A DNA stretch of 64,000 nt, taken from Tropicimonas sp. IMCC34043. Its GTDB lineage: Bacteria; Pseudomonadota; Alphaproteobacteria; Rhodobacterales; Rhodobacteraceae. Shown here piece by piece: positions 55,265 to 64,000 of this stretch. The notes below the pieces were generated by a model that was not told where the DNA came from, ran no database searches, and saw only the letters and a list, made by a program, of their open reading frames with translations. Numbering within the stretch: the first letter of the stretch is position 1; each line of letters opens with the position of its first letter. Position numbers and translations under genes: made by a program. The stretch covers positions 166,446-230,445 of the forward strand of contig NZ_QMEK01000007.1 in the NCBI RefSeq assembly GCF_003390845.1. The letters run 5' to 3'.

Positions 55265-56581
55265 TTACATCTTGCCTTCGTCCTGGAAGATCTCGGTCCA
55301 GTCCGCGACAAGCGCATCGAGCGCCTCCTGCGCGGTTCCCTGGCCCGCCACGACATAGCTGTGGACGCGATCCTGCATCGACAGAAGCAGCGAGGCATAG
55401 GCCGGTTCGGCCCAGAAGTCCTTCACGATCGCCATCGAATCGAGGAAGGTCTGGGCATAGGGCTGGCTGGTGGCGAAGTCGGGGTTTTCGACCACGGCGC
55501 GCATCGCCGAGGCGCCGCCCATGTCCCACCAGCGCTGCTGGATCTCGGGTTGGGCGAACCACTTGATATAGTCGAGCGCCGCGTCCTTGCTGTCGGTATA
55601 GGACACCACCGATATCCCCTGCCCGCCCAGCTGGGCGAAATGGCCGTCGGGACCTTCGGGGTTGGCGAAATAGCCGGATTTGCCGCCGCCGACGTTCGGG
55701 TCGGCCTCGACCCCCGGCCAGATGAAGGCAAAGTTCATCTGCAGCGCCACCTGACCGGATTTGTAGGCGTCGATATCCTCGGACATGTACCAGTCCGACG
55801 AGCCCGGGGGCGTGCAGCAGTCATAGAGCTCCTTGTAGAACTCGAGCCCCTTGGCCGCCTCGGGGGAATTGACCACGCCTTCCAGCTGGTACGGGTTCTC
55901 GGGCGTGCCGTAGTCGAAACCATAGTTATACAGCACGTTCGTCACGCCCATGGTGATCCCTTCCGAGCCGCGCTCGGTATAGATCGCCGCGCCATAGACG
56001 GTCTTGCCGTCGATCTCGCGCCCCTGGAAGAACTTGGCCACGTCCATCAGTTCATCGAGCGTCGTCGGCGCCTCGAGCGGCCGGCCGTATGTCTCCTGGA
56101 ACTCGGCCTGAAGCTCGGGGCGGTCGAACCAGTCCTTGCGATAGGTCCAGCCGACCACATCGGCATAGGCCGGCAGCGCCCAGTAGTTCGGCGTGCCCTT
56201 CGGCCATTCGGCATATCCCTTCACCGTGGCCGGCAGGAAGTCGTCCATGGTGATGCCGTTGGCCTCGAAGAAGTCGTTGAGCTTGATGTAATGGCCCGCC
56301 TCGGCGCCAAGACCGATCCACTGGCTGTCGCCGATCATCAGGTCACAGAGCTTTCCGCCGGAATTCAGCTCGTTCAGCATCCGGTCGGCGAAGTTCGGCC
56401 AGGGGACGAATTCGAACGACATCTTGTTGCCCGACTGGGCCTCGAAATCCTTCGACAATTCGACCAGCGCGTTGGCCGGGTCCCAGGCCGCCCAGCAGAG
56501 CGTCAGGTCGTCGGCCCGTGCGGCGGCGGTCGCCGCCGTCAGCGCGACGGCTGCGACGGACAAGGTGCGTGTGCAGTGCAT
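55265..56581 (-). CDS. glpV: ABC substrate-binding protein, glycerol type (GlpV)
   Basis: A 438-residue extracellular solute-binding protein (family 1). Signal peptide of about 25 residues (cleavage near A-A-A-R-A), then D-L-T-L-C-W-A-A-W-D-P-A-N-A-L, with Trp-rich segments later (W-P-N-F-A-D-R, Q-R-W-W-D-M-G-G). ATG 56581 has GGAGGAG; the open frame upstream runs into the divergent regulator's operators and is not coding. First gene of the seven-cistron transporter operon ending in a dihydroxyacetone kinase. Glycerol is the family expectation; dihydroxyacetone or a tetrulose is possible given the kinase. Confidence 0.85.
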   Translation of the reverse strand: MHCTRTLSVAAVALTAATAAARADDLTLCWAAWDPANALVELSKDFEAQSGNKMSFEFVPWPNFADRMLNELNSGGKLCDLMIGDSQWIGLGAEAGHYIKLNDFFEANGITMDDFLPATVKGYAEWPKGTPNYWALPAYADVVGWTYRKDWFDRPELQAEFQETYGRPLEAPTTLDELMDVAKFFQGREIDGKTVYGAAIYTERGSEGITMGVTNVLYNYGFDYGTPENPYQLEGVVNSPEAAKGLEFYKELYDCCTPPGSSDWYMSEDIDAYKSGQVALQMNFAFIWPGVEADPNVGGGKSGYFANPEGPDGHFAQLGGQGISVVSYTDSKDAALDYIKWFAQPEIQQRWWDMGGASAMRAVVENPDFATSQPYAQTFLDSMAIVKDFWAEPAYASLLLSMQDRVHSYVVAGQGTAQEALDALVADWTEIFQDEGKM

Positions 56582-56642
56582 TTGGTCTCCTCCCTGAAGG
56601 CCGGGTTCTCCTCTCCCCGACTCTTGCCGGTCAATTGTTACA

Positions 56643-56658
56643 TGAGGCACGCACATCA
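56643..56658. promoter_or_regulatory. LacI-type operator, weaker copy
   Basis: TGAGGCACGCACATCA shares the left arm and central CG of the stronger site 30 bp away but matches only partly on the right. It sits between the divergent glpV and LacI genes. Assignment is tentative. Confidence 0.4.
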
Positions 56659-56672
56659 CAGCAAGAAAATTC

Positions 56673-56688
56673 TGAGGTGCGTACCTCA
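56673..56688. promoter_or_regulatory. LacI-type operator, strong copy
   Basis: TGAGGTGCGTACCTCA has perfect 6-bp arms (TGAGGT/ACCTCA) about a central CG, the usual LacI-family architecture. It lies 64 bp before the LacI start and 92 bp before glpV, so it can regulate both. Confidence 0.75.
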
Positions 56689-56751
56689 TTCGCATTGCAC
56701 TTCCGCTCCGATATATGAAAGATTGCTGCGACACCGGACCGGAGTCCCGCG

Positions 56752-57783
56752 ATGCGCCCCACAACCAAAGACCTTGCAAAGGCCGCCGGCGTCAGCCTGG
56801 CGACGGTCGACCGCGTGCTGAACAACCGCCCCGGCGTGCGCAAGGAAACCGTTGCATCGGTCATTGGCGCCATCGAGAGGATCGGATTCGTCCGCAACCA
56901 GTCGGCGGCCAATCTGGCGCGCGGACGCAGCTATCGCTTCGAGTTCCTGTTGCCCGAAACCGGCGACGATTTCATGGCCGCGCTGATCGACCGCATCGAG
57001 GAATCGCGCCTCGCGCTGCTGTCGGATTCGATCGAGGTCGCCTTTCACTGCACGCTGCCGAACGACCCGCATTCGGCCGCCGCGTTGCTGGGGCGGGTGT
57101 CGGCGGAACGGGTCGACGGCGTCGCGATCATGGCGCCGGAAAGCCCGCAGTTGCGCGACGCGACCAGCCGTCTGATCGGACGCGGGGTGCAGGTCGTGCA
57201 ATTCCTCTCGGGTCAGCCCGACCTCCGCCCGCTCGATTTCGTCGGTGTCGACAACAACTCTGCCGGGGCGACCGCGGGTCGGCTTCTCGGCCGGTTTCTC
57301 GGCCCGCGGGCGGGCAAGATCCTTGTGGTGTCCGAGACCATGAATGCGCTCGACAGTGTCGAGCGTCGTCTGGGGTTCGACCGGGTCCTGACCTCGGATT
57401 TTCCCGCGCTCACCCCGCTGCCGTCGCTTGAAACCTTCGGCGATCCCGTGCGTACCGAAACCGTGGTGCGCACGTCCTATGCCAATCACCCCGACATCAT
57501 CGGCGCCTATATCCTCGGCTCCGAGGCGCGGCTGCCGCTCGAGGCGATCCGCGACGCCAGCGATCCGGCAGGCCAGGTCATCATCGCCCACGAACGCACC
57601 CGCTATACCGAGGAGATGCTGCGCAACCGGGTCCTCGATGCCGTCATCGCCCAGAACCCCGGCCATCTGGTCCGAAGCGCGATCAGATTGCTGAAGGCAC
57701 GCTGCGATCGCCGCCCGCCGCTGGCATCGCAGGAACAGATCCGCATCGAGATCCTGATCGAGGACAATCTCGACGTTCTGTGA
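56752..57783 (+). CDS. LacI-family regulator of the glycerol-type operon
   Basis: A 343-residue LacI regulator: helix-turn-helix T-K-D-L-A-K-A-A-G-V-S-L-A-T-V-D-R-V-L-N (5-24; Asp replaces the usual Ser after Val) and a periplasmic-binding-like effector domain with V-G-V-D-N-N-S-A-G-A-T-A-G. That substitution and the sequence R-P-G-V-R-K-E-T are typical of polyol-type LacI members. It is divergent from glpV with two operators between. Rhizobial glycerol systems are reported to use a DeoR-type GlpR, so a LacI regulator suggests a different effector. Confidence 0.88.
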   Translation: MRPTTKDLAKAAGVSLATVDRVLNNRPGVRKETVASVIGAIERIGFVRNQSAANLARGRSYRFEFLLPETGDDFMAALIDRIEESRLALLSDSIEVAFHCTLPNDPHSAAALLGRVSAERVDGVAIMAPESPQLRDATSRLIGRGVQVVQFLSGQPDLRPLDFVGVDNNSAGATAGRLLGRFLGPRAGKILVVSETMNALDSVERRLGFDRVLTSDFPALTPLPSLETFGDPVRTETVVRTSYANHPDIIGAYILGSEARLPLEAIRDASDPAGQVIIAHERTRYTEEMLRNRVLDAVIAQNPGHLVRSAIRLLKARCDRRPPLASQEQIRIEILIEDNLDVL

Positions 57784-57993
57784 CCGCGGCCGCAGACCGG
57801 CAGGCGGCGCGTCCGGCCATGACCCACAGGCGCATTCCCCTCGCCTCCCGCCCCGGACCCATTGGGCTTCGGACAACTGGCGCAATCCGCCGCGCGCGGA
57901 TTTTGATGGACGACGGCAGTCTGGGCTTCTACTGTCCCGCTCGCTAATGGATTGCTGGGCGATGCCGCTTCCTGGGAAGGCATTCGCTCTTGT

Positions 57994-58011
57994 CCGTCAT
58001 GGATTTGTGAC
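57994..58011 (+). promoter_or_regulatory. Candidate Pho box upstream of plcP
   Basis: CCGTCATGGATTTGTGAC resembles the PhoB consensus of two CTGTCAT-like repeats separated by four bases (CCGTCAT, GGAT, TTGTGAC). It ends 44 bp before the plcP start, inside a 272-bp intergenic region that has no other recognised feature. The genes downstream are known phosphate-starvation functions. Confidence 0.5.
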
Positions 58012-58055
58012 ACGCGTCGCCTAGGACGACAGAAAGCCGCCACTCAAGTAAGCCC

Positions 58056-58862
58056 TTGCGCCATAGAACCATATTCCTTTCCGACATCCACCTTGGAACG
58101 CGTGGATGTCAGGCCGAGCTCTTGCAGAGCTTTCTCGCGCATTACGATGCCGATACGATCTATTTGGTCGGCGATATTTTTGACGGCTGGAAGCTGCGGC
58201 GCGGATGGCACTGGCCTCAGGGTCACAACGACGTGGTGCAGGCATTGCTGGACAAGGCGGGGCATGGCACCCGGATCGTGTTCATCCCCGGCAACCATGA
58301 CGAGGTGATGCGCAGCTATCTCGGCACGCATTTCGGCGGAATCGAGGTGGTCGAAAACGCCGATTTCGTCGCGCTGGACGGCAAGCGGTATCTGGTGACC
58401 CATGGCGATCAGTTCGACGTTATCGTGATGAATGCCAAGTGGCTCGCGCTGCTGGGGGATCGCGCCTATGGTTTTCTGATCTGGCTCAACCCGCGGATCA
58501 ATCAGGTGCGGCGGCTGTGGAGCGCGCAATACTGGTCGCTGTCGAAATGGGCCAAGCAGCAGGTCAAGCAGGCGGTCAACTTTATCGGCGAGTACGAAGA
58601 GGTGCTGGCCGACGACGCCCGCCGCGGCGGTTACGATGGCGTGATCTGCGGCCATATCCATCACGCGAACATTCGCATGATAGACGAAATCCACTATGTC
58701 AACACGGGCGACTGGGTTGAAAGCTGCACCGCGATTGTCGAGGATCCCGATGGCTCGCTGCGGCTGATCGACTGGGAGGCCGCGATGACGCGCAAGCGGA
58801 TGCTGGCCCGCAAGGTTGCCCGCCGCCGGTCGAAGAAGAACAAAGAGCTGTCCGAGCCTTGA
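58056..58862 (+). CDS. plcP: Metallophosphoesterase, probable phospholipase C PlcP
   Basis: A 268-residue calcineurin-like phosphoesterase resembling UDP-diacylglucosamine pyrophosphatase (LpxH). Metal motifs: F-L-S-D-I-H-L-G (Asp10, His12), G-D-I-F-D-G-W (Asp40, Asp43), G-N-H-D-E (Asn80, His81), a T-H-G-D-Q-F-D segment and G-H-I-H-H-A. The direct link to btaA and btaB (22 bp to btaA) argues for PlcP, the enzyme that removes phosphocholine or similar head groups to release diacylglycerol under phosphate limitation in marine alphaproteobacteria. The only suitable start is a TTG at 58056; an in-frame stop lies 15 codons upstream and no ATG intervenes. An LpxH-like role is the alternative. Confidence 0.8.
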   Translation: MRHRTIFLSDIHLGTRGCQAELLQSFLAHYDADTIYLVGDIFDGWKLRRGWHWPQGHNDVVQALLDKAGHGTRIVFIPGNHDEVMRSYLGTHFGGIEVVENADFVALDGKRYLVTHGDQFDVIVMNAKWLALLGDRAYGFLIWLNPRINQVRRLWSAQYWSLSKWAKQQVKQAVNFIGEYEEVLADDARRGGYDGVICGHIHHANIRMIDEIHYVNTGDWVESCTAIVEDPDGSLRLIDWEAAMTRKRMLARKVARRRSKKNKELSEP

Positions 58863-58884
58863 GGGCGGCAACAAGGGATCACGC

Positions 58885-60117
58885 ATGAGCCAGACACAGA
58901 CCGTGGACGACCAGATCGGCGCAGCGGTGAACCAGAACGCTGTCTCGACCCGGGAAGGCGTGCTCGAACGCGCCTTCGGGCGGCTGTTCCGCGGCCTCGT
59001 CTATGCCCAGATCTGGGAGGATCCGGTCGTCGACATGCAGGCGCTGGCGCTGACCGGGCAGGACCATGTCGTCTGTCTCGCCTCTGGCGGCTGCAACATG
59101 ATGTCCTATCTCAGCGCCGGGCCCGCATCGATCACCGCGGTCGATCTGTCGCCCGCCCATGTCGCGCTGAACCGGCTGAAGCTTGCCGCCGCGCAACACC
59201 TGCCGGACCACGCGGCGTTCCATGACATGTTCGGCCATGGCAACCGGGCCTCGAACGTTGCGGCCTTCGACCGTTACCTGGCGCCGCATCTCGATGAACA
59301 GACGCTGAAATACTGGACCGAGCGGACGCCCTCGGGCCAGCGCAAGCAGATCTTTCGCAAGGGGCTGTATCGCCACGGATTGCTGGGCCGGTTCATCGGG
59401 GCCGTGCACCTGATCGCCCGCCTTGGCCGGGTCGATTTCCGCCCGCTGCTGGAAGCCCGCAGCCTTGAGGAACAGACCGCGTTTTTCGACGCCCGGATTG
59501 CGCCGCTTTACGATTCCCCCGGCGTCCGGTTTCTGGCGCGCCGCCGCGCCTCGCTGTTCGGTCTGGGCATTCCGCCCGCGCAATACGAGAAGCTCGCCGC
59601 CGATGCCGGTGGCGACATCATCCCGGTCTTGAAAGAGCGTACACGGAAACTGTTCTGCGATTTCCCGATCGAGGACAATTATTTTGCGTGGCAGGCGGCC
59701 TCTCGCGGCTATAATCCCGATGGCACGGGGCCGATGCCGCCTTATCTGGAACCGGGGAATTTCGATGCCGTGCGGGCAAACGCGCCGCGGGTGACGGTGC
59801 TGAACCGGTCGGTCACCGACATGCTGGCCGGTCAGCCCGACGCATCGAAGCACGCCTATGTCCTGCTCGATGCGCAGGACTGGATGAGCGACCGGCAGTT
59901 GAATGCGCTCTGGGCCGAGATCACCCGCACCGCGGCACCCGGCGCGCGGGTCATCTTCCGCACCGGCGGCGTGCCCGACATCCTGCCCGGACGTGTCGTG
60001 CCCGAGGTTCTGGATCGCTGGAGCTATGACGCGGCGGCCTCGCGCGAGGGCACCCGCGCGGACCGTTCGGCGATCTATGGCGGCTTTCACGTCTATCGGC
60101 TGAAGGCCTCGAGATGA
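58885..60117 (+). CDS. btaA: S-adenosylmethionine:diacylglycerol 3-amino-3-carboxypropyltransferase
   Basis: A 410-residue BtaA, the first enzyme of betaine lipid (DGTS) synthesis; it moves the aminocarboxypropyl group of AdoMet to diacylglycerol. Diagnostic stretches include Y-A-Q-I-W-E-D-P-V-V-D, V-C-L-A-S-G-G-C-N-M-M-S-Y (about 52-64, AdoMet site), I-T-A-V-D-L-S-P-A-H and, late, Y-V-L-L-D-A-Q-D-W-M. AAGGGAT precedes the ATG. It stands between plcP, which makes its diacylglycerol substrate, and btaB, overlapping the latter by 4 bp. The set replaces phospholipids when phosphate is scarce. Confidence 0.95.
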   Translation: MSQTQTVDDQIGAAVNQNAVSTREGVLERAFGRLFRGLVYAQIWEDPVVDMQALALTGQDHVVCLASGGCNMMSYLSAGPASITAVDLSPAHVALNRLKLAAAQHLPDHAAFHDMFGHGNRASNVAAFDRYLAPHLDEQTLKYWTERTPSGQRKQIFRKGLYRHGLLGRFIGAVHLIARLGRVDFRPLLEARSLEEQTAFFDARIAPLYDSPGVRFLARRRASLFGLGIPPAQYEKLAADAGGDIIPVLKERTRKLFCDFPIEDNYFAWQAASRGYNPDGTGPMPPYLEPGNFDAVRANAPRVTVLNRSVTDMLAGQPDASKHAYVLLDAQDWMSDRQLNALWAEITRTAAPGARVIFRTGGVPDILPGRVVPEVLDRWSYDAAASREGTRADRSAIYGGFHVYRLKASR

Positions 60118-60764
60118 CCGACCACGCGGATGCGCACGGCGCCCTGATGGACGGGATCTATCGCTATCAGCGGCGGATCTATGACGTGACGCGGAAATAT
60201 TACCTGCTCGGCCGCGACCGGCTGATCGCACAGATCGATCCGGGCAAGGACGCGCATATCCTCGAGGTTGCCTGCGGCACCGGCCGCAATCTCGACCTGA
60301 TCGGCAGGCGCTATCCCGGCCGCAACCTCTATGGTCTCGATATTTCCGCGCAGATGCTCGAAACGGCGCAGGCCAAGCTCGGGGGCCGCGCGAGGCTGGC
60401 GCTTGGCGATGCCTGCAGTTTCGATCCGCAGGCATTGTTCGGGCGGCGCGATTTCGATCACGTCGTGCTGTCCTACAGCCTGTCGATGATCCCCGACTGG
60501 CGCGCCGCGCTCGGCGAGGCGCTGTCCCATGTTGCCGAGGGCGGCACGCTGCATCTGGTCGACTTCGGGGATCAGGCGGGTCTGCCGAAGGTGTTCAAGA
60601 CAGCCCTTTGCACCTGGCTCGATCAGTTCCACGTCACGCCGCGGGTCGAACTGGCCGACGAACTGACCGCCCTTGCCGAGCGGCAAGGCGTCACGGCCGA
60701 GCAGCACTATCTGTTCCGCGGCTATGCCCAGATCGGCCGCATCGACAAGGCGCAGGCGGCCTGA
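60114..60764 (+). CDS. btaB: Diacylglycerylhomoserine N-methyltransferase
   Basis: A 216-residue class I methyltransferase. AdoMet motif I is I-L-E-V-A-C-G-T-G-R-N-L-D (about 49-61), with L-Y-G-L-D-I-S in motif Post-I and the V-L-S-Y-S-L-S-M-I-P-D-W segment. It adds three methyl groups to diacylglycerylhomoserine to give DGTS. ATGA overlap with btaA gives coupled translation. Its stop codon lies in a hairpin shared with the convergent ATPase gene. Confidence 0.93.
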   Translation: MTDHADAHGALMDGIYRYQRRIYDVTRKYYLLGRDRLIAQIDPGKDAHILEVACGTGRNLDLIGRRYPGRNLYGLDISAQMLETAQAKLGGRARLALGDACSFDPQALFGRRDFDHVVLSYSLSMIPDWRAALGEALSHVAEGGTLHLVDFGDQAGLPKVFKTALCTWLDQFHVTPRVELADELTALAERQGVTAEQHYLFRGYAQIGRIDKAQAA

Positions 60765-60773
60765 GGGCCGGCC

Positions 60774-60780
<7 letters not shown>
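60758..60780. terminator. Hairpin spanning the convergent btaB and ATPase stop codons
   Basis: CTGAGG (60761-60766) pairs with CCTCAG (60772-60777) around a 5-nt loop, extendable by two G-C pairs after a mismatch. Both stop codons lie in the stem. With only 9 bp between the genes this could stop transcription from both sides, but there is no T-tract. Confidence 0.4.
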
Positions 60781-61827
<1,047 letters not shown>

Positions 61828-61841
<14 letters not shown>

Positions 61842-62622
61842 CGGGGGGTTCCTTTGCGGTGATGGGCAGGGTCAGGCGATGCAGCGCAAAGGCATCGCGG
61901 TCGAACATCAGCACGCCAAAGCCCGGGGGGGCCTGCGGATCGTCCTCGAAGACCGGGGCATCGAACCGCGGGCGGGATTGCTGAAAAAGCGAGGGCAGGC
62001 AAAGTGCCGGAACCCCGGCCACGGTTGCGGCAAGCGGCATGTGGCAATGGCCAAAGACGACCGCGCGCACCTTGCCCGGATGGCGGCCAAGGCAGGCCGC
62101 AAAACCCGCGCGGTCATCGAGCCCGATGGCATCGAACGCCGGCGCAAAGGTCCGGATCGGCGGGTGGTGCAGAAAGACAAAGCCGGGCTGGGTGGCGGCG
62201 GCCAGTTCAGCCTCCAGCCAGTCGCGCCGCCCCCCCGCCAGACTGCCGCCGGACCGGCCGGGATCGTGGCTGTCGAGCAGATAGCAGGGCGTGCCGTCCG
62301 CCGTCCGCAGGGTCTGCTGGACCGGGCCTGCGCCGCCGAACACCTGACGGAACCGGGGCCGGTCGTCGTGATTGCCGAGCATCAGTTGGACCGGCACCGG
62401 GCTGGAGGCGATCATCGCCTTCAGCCGCGCATAATCCCCGGCCCCGCCCCGGTCGGACAGATCGCCCAGCACGATCACCGCCTGCGCATCGGCGTGCCGG
62501 GCGGCGACCTGCCCGAACGCGGCGGCAAGACAGGCCTCGGGGTCAGGCGTCCGCGCGCCGGGCTGTCCCAGATGCAGGTCGCTCAACAGCACCAGTTTCT
62601 GCACGGGGGTCGCGGCGGTCAT
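61828..62622 (-). CDS. Class III phosphodiesterase (CpdA/GpdQ-like)
   Basis: A 264-residue metallophosphoesterase. Dinuclear-site motifs are L-L-S-D-L-H-L-G (Asp14, His16), V-L-G-D-L-S-D-R-G, M-L-G-N-H-D-D and, C-terminal, V-F-G-H-C-H-M-P with F-L-H-H-P-P between. Family members hydrolyse cyclic AMP or glycerophosphodiesters. The operon setting with a UgpC-like ATPase favours cleavage of an imported phosphodiester, but this is inference. It overlaps the LacI stop by 4 bp. Confidence 0.82.
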
Positions 62623-63611
62623 CGCGTCGTCTCCCGCACGATCAGGCTGACCGGGATGCGCCGCCGGATCGGTGCGAGGCCGGGCGCGGCAAGCCGTGCT
62701 TCGAGGATCTCCATGATCTCGGCAACCACACGCGCCACCGGATAGTCGAGCGTCGTCAGCCGATAGCTGCGCCGCGCCGCCGCCGGAACGTTGTTGAACC
62801 CGATGACCGCAAGATCGCGCGGCACCGCCAGACGCAACGCGCCCGCCGCCTCGAGCACGCCAAAGGCCAGACGGTCGGTGGCGCAGAACACCGCGTCGGG
62901 CCGGTCGCTGCGGCTCAACATCCGCGATGCGGCCTCGAAGATCGCCTCGTCGTCGCGGCCGCCGGCCTCGAACCGGGCGGGTTCGATCCCGGCCGCGGCC
63001 ATCTGGGCGTGAAACCCCGCCAGCCGCTCGTCGTTGGAAAAGCTTGGCCGCTCAACGCCGAACCAGGCCGGCCGCTGACAGCCGCCGCGCAGGAACATCG
63101 CCGCCGCCTGCCGCCCGCCGTCGCAATTGGCCGCCACCACCGCATCGACCCCGGGGGTGTCGAGGATCCGCCCCGCCAGGATCACCGGCAGCCCGATCCG
63201 CACACAGGCCCTTGAGGCATCGAGCGGCATTGTGCCGGCCGCGATGATCACCGCGTCCGAGCGGTCGTCGATGGCCTGATAGACGCCGCCCGACAGATCC
63301 GCCTGCTTGCTGGCCGGGGCGACGATCAGACGGCGGCCGCTGTCGGCCAGCGCCTCGGCCAGTGCCTCGAGGAACTGCGAATCGAAAGGGTCGTGCATCC
63401 GCCCCGTGACCAGCGTGACCGAGCGGGTCTGCTGCCTGACCAGGCTTTGCGCGGCTGACGAGGGGCGATAATCGAGCGTACCGGCGACCTGAAGGATTCG
63501 GGTCTTCTTGTCGGCGCTGAGGCTGCCGCCGGAAAAGGCCCGCGACACCGCCGAAACGGAAACGCCCGCCTCGCGGGCCACATCCTTGATCGTCGAACGC
63601 CTGCGATTCAT
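62619..63611 (-). CDS. LacI-family regulator
   Basis: A 330-residue LacI regulator: T-I-K-D-V-A-R-E-A-G-V-S-V-S-A-V-S-R-A-F (about 6-25) and a binding-protein-like effector domain containing F-C-A-T-D-R-L-A-F-G and V-I-G-F-N-N-V-P. ATG 63611 fits the family best; an in-frame ATG at 63623 is possible. It heads the operon with the phosphoesterase and ATPase genes, and is divergent from a binding-protein gene. Two near-identical operators lie in the 185-bp intergenic region. Confidence 0.88.
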   Translation of the reverse strand: MNRRRSTIKDVAREAGVSVSAVSRAFSGGSLSADKKTRILQVAGTLDYRPSSAAQSLVRQQTRSVTLVTGRMHDPFDSQFLEALAEALADSGRRLIVAPASKQADLSGGVYQAIDDRSDAVIIAAGTMPLDASRACVRIGLPVILAGRILDTPGVDAVVAANCDGGRQAAAMFLRGGCQRPAWFGVERPSFSNDERLAGFHAQMAAAGIEPARFEAGGRDDEAIFEAASRMLSRSDRPDAVFCATDRLAFGVLEAAGALRLAVPRDLAVIGFNNVPAAARRSYRLTTLDYPVARVVAEIMEILEARLAAPGLAPIRRRIPVSLIVRETTR

Positions 63612-63638
63612 TGGTCCCGCCATGTATCCGGCCAGTGG

Positions 63639-63654
63639 TTGCAAACGATTTCAA
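63639..63654. promoter_or_regulatory. LacI-type operator, LacI-proximal
   Basis: TTGCAAACGATTTCAA, an imperfect 16-bp palindrome with central CG, 28 bp upstream of the LacI start. It differs from the second copy at a single base, strong evidence that both are bound by the same regulator. Confidence 0.75.
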
Positions 63655-63748
63655 ACATTTCGGCGCGAGAGAAAAGCCCATTTCGCCCTTTGTCATGAAA
63701 GCTTCGAACTTCGTTCATGCAAGTGACTCACCCGGCGCAGAAAAAGAG

Positions 63749-63764
63749 TTGCAAACGGTTTCAA
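63749..63764. promoter_or_regulatory. LacI-type operator, binding-protein-proximal
   Basis: TTGCAAACGGTTTCAA, 110 bp from the first copy and 33 bp before the binding-protein start. The pair could support DNA looping over the divergent promoters. Confidence 0.75.
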
Positions 63765-63796
63765 GCCTGCCAGACTTATCACGGGGAGATCTGAAC

Positions 63797-64000
63797 ATGA
63801 AACATCATCTGGGAACCGCCCTTGTCACGGTACTTGCCTTCACGGCCAGTGCCGGCTGGGCAGAGAAACTTGTGATTGCCGGCCGCGATGGCGGATACGG
63901 CAAGGCGCTCGAAGTTGCGGTCGCGGCCTATACCAAGGCCCATCCCGACGTCGAGGTCGAGCGGCTGGAGCTGACCGGCGGCGGCCTGCTGGAAAAGGTG
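63797..64000 (+). CDS. ABC substrate-binding protein (partial, N-terminal 68 residues)
   Basis: The start of an extracellular solute-binding protein, family 1, cut by the window end. Signal peptide M-K-H-H-L-G-T-A-L-V-T-V-L-A-F-T-A-S-A (cleavage near A-G-W-A), then L-V-I-A-G-R-D-G-G-Y-G-K-A-L-E and A-Y-T-K-A-H-P-D-V-E-V-E-R, a segment typical of UgpB/MalE-like proteins. GGGGAG lies 7 bp before the ATG. Divergent from the LacI operon and behind the second operator. Permease genes are expected downstream. Ligand unknown. Confidence 0.85.
   Translation, partial: MKHHLGTALVTVLAFTASAGWAEKLVIAGRDGGYGKALEVAVAAYTKAHPDVEVERLELTGGGLLEKV

Overview
The window looks like chromosomal DNA of a GC-rich alphaproteobacterium of the Rhodobacteraceae, closest in gene content to purple non-sulfur genera such as Rhodovulum or Rhodobacter. 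The main reasons are: fdxN and fdxC ferredoxin genes beside apbE and a complete rnfABCDGEH operon, all behind textbook sigma-54 promoters (the Rhodobacter capsulatus nitrogen-fixation arrangement); a mur-sitABCD manganese locus; betaine-lipid genes btaAB; a glucosylglycerol synthesis pair; and many Tat-exported and ABC-transported solutes. The genus is inferred. No tRNA, rRNA, CRISPR array, insertion sequence or prophage gene was seen, and codon use is uniformly GC-rich. The only small mobile-type element is a parDE toxin-antitoxin pair.

Layout. 1-2575: BMP-type nucleoside-like ABC uptake (partial) with a divergent LysR regulator. 2588-12678: pentitol catabolism on the minus strand, with an AraC regulator, ribose-type ABC importer, two SDR dehydrogenases (one ribitol 2-dehydrogenase), a D-ribulokinase-like kinase and a HAD phosphatase, plus a separate xylitol dehydrogenase. 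13128-16895: metH. 16935-21060: mur and divergent sitABCD with tandem Fur-type boxes. 21077-21678: parDE. 21742-27311: TetR-controlled ybhGFSR-like ABC-2 exporter. 28090-30873: a PLDc_N mini-protein and ggpP-ggpS. 30944-37912: sugar importer with Gfo/Idh oxidoreductase, TIM-barrel isomerase and divergent LacI. 37930-48836: electron-transfer island (sulfide-dehydrogenase-like flavoprotein, ApbE, RseC, FdxN, FdxC and flavodiiron protein on the minus strand; RnfABCDGEH on the plus strand). 48889-57783: glycerol-type ABC importer with dihydroxyacetone kinase and LacI. 58056-60764: plcP-btaA-btaB phosphorus-saving lipid remodelling. 60774-64000: LacI-controlled ABC importer with a phosphodiesterase, cut by the window end.

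How the genes work together. The centre of the window is a nitrogen-fixation electron supply module. Rnf is expected to use the ion gradient to drive electrons from NADH onto low-potential ferredoxins (FdxN, FdxC). ApbE puts FMN on RnfD and RnfG, and RseC is a membrane partner of Rnf/Rsx systems. A flavodiiron protein co-transcribed with fdxC could remove O2 at the ferredoxin's expense. Other modules are adaptive: glucosylglycerol for salt, PlcP/BtaAB for phosphate limitation, Mur/Sit for manganese, and at least four sugar, polyol or phosphodiester importers, most with a local regulator and visible operator-like repeats.

Limits. Functions rest on motif and family recognition by eye. Substrates of most ABC importers, the exact start of several genes and the operator assignments are inferences.
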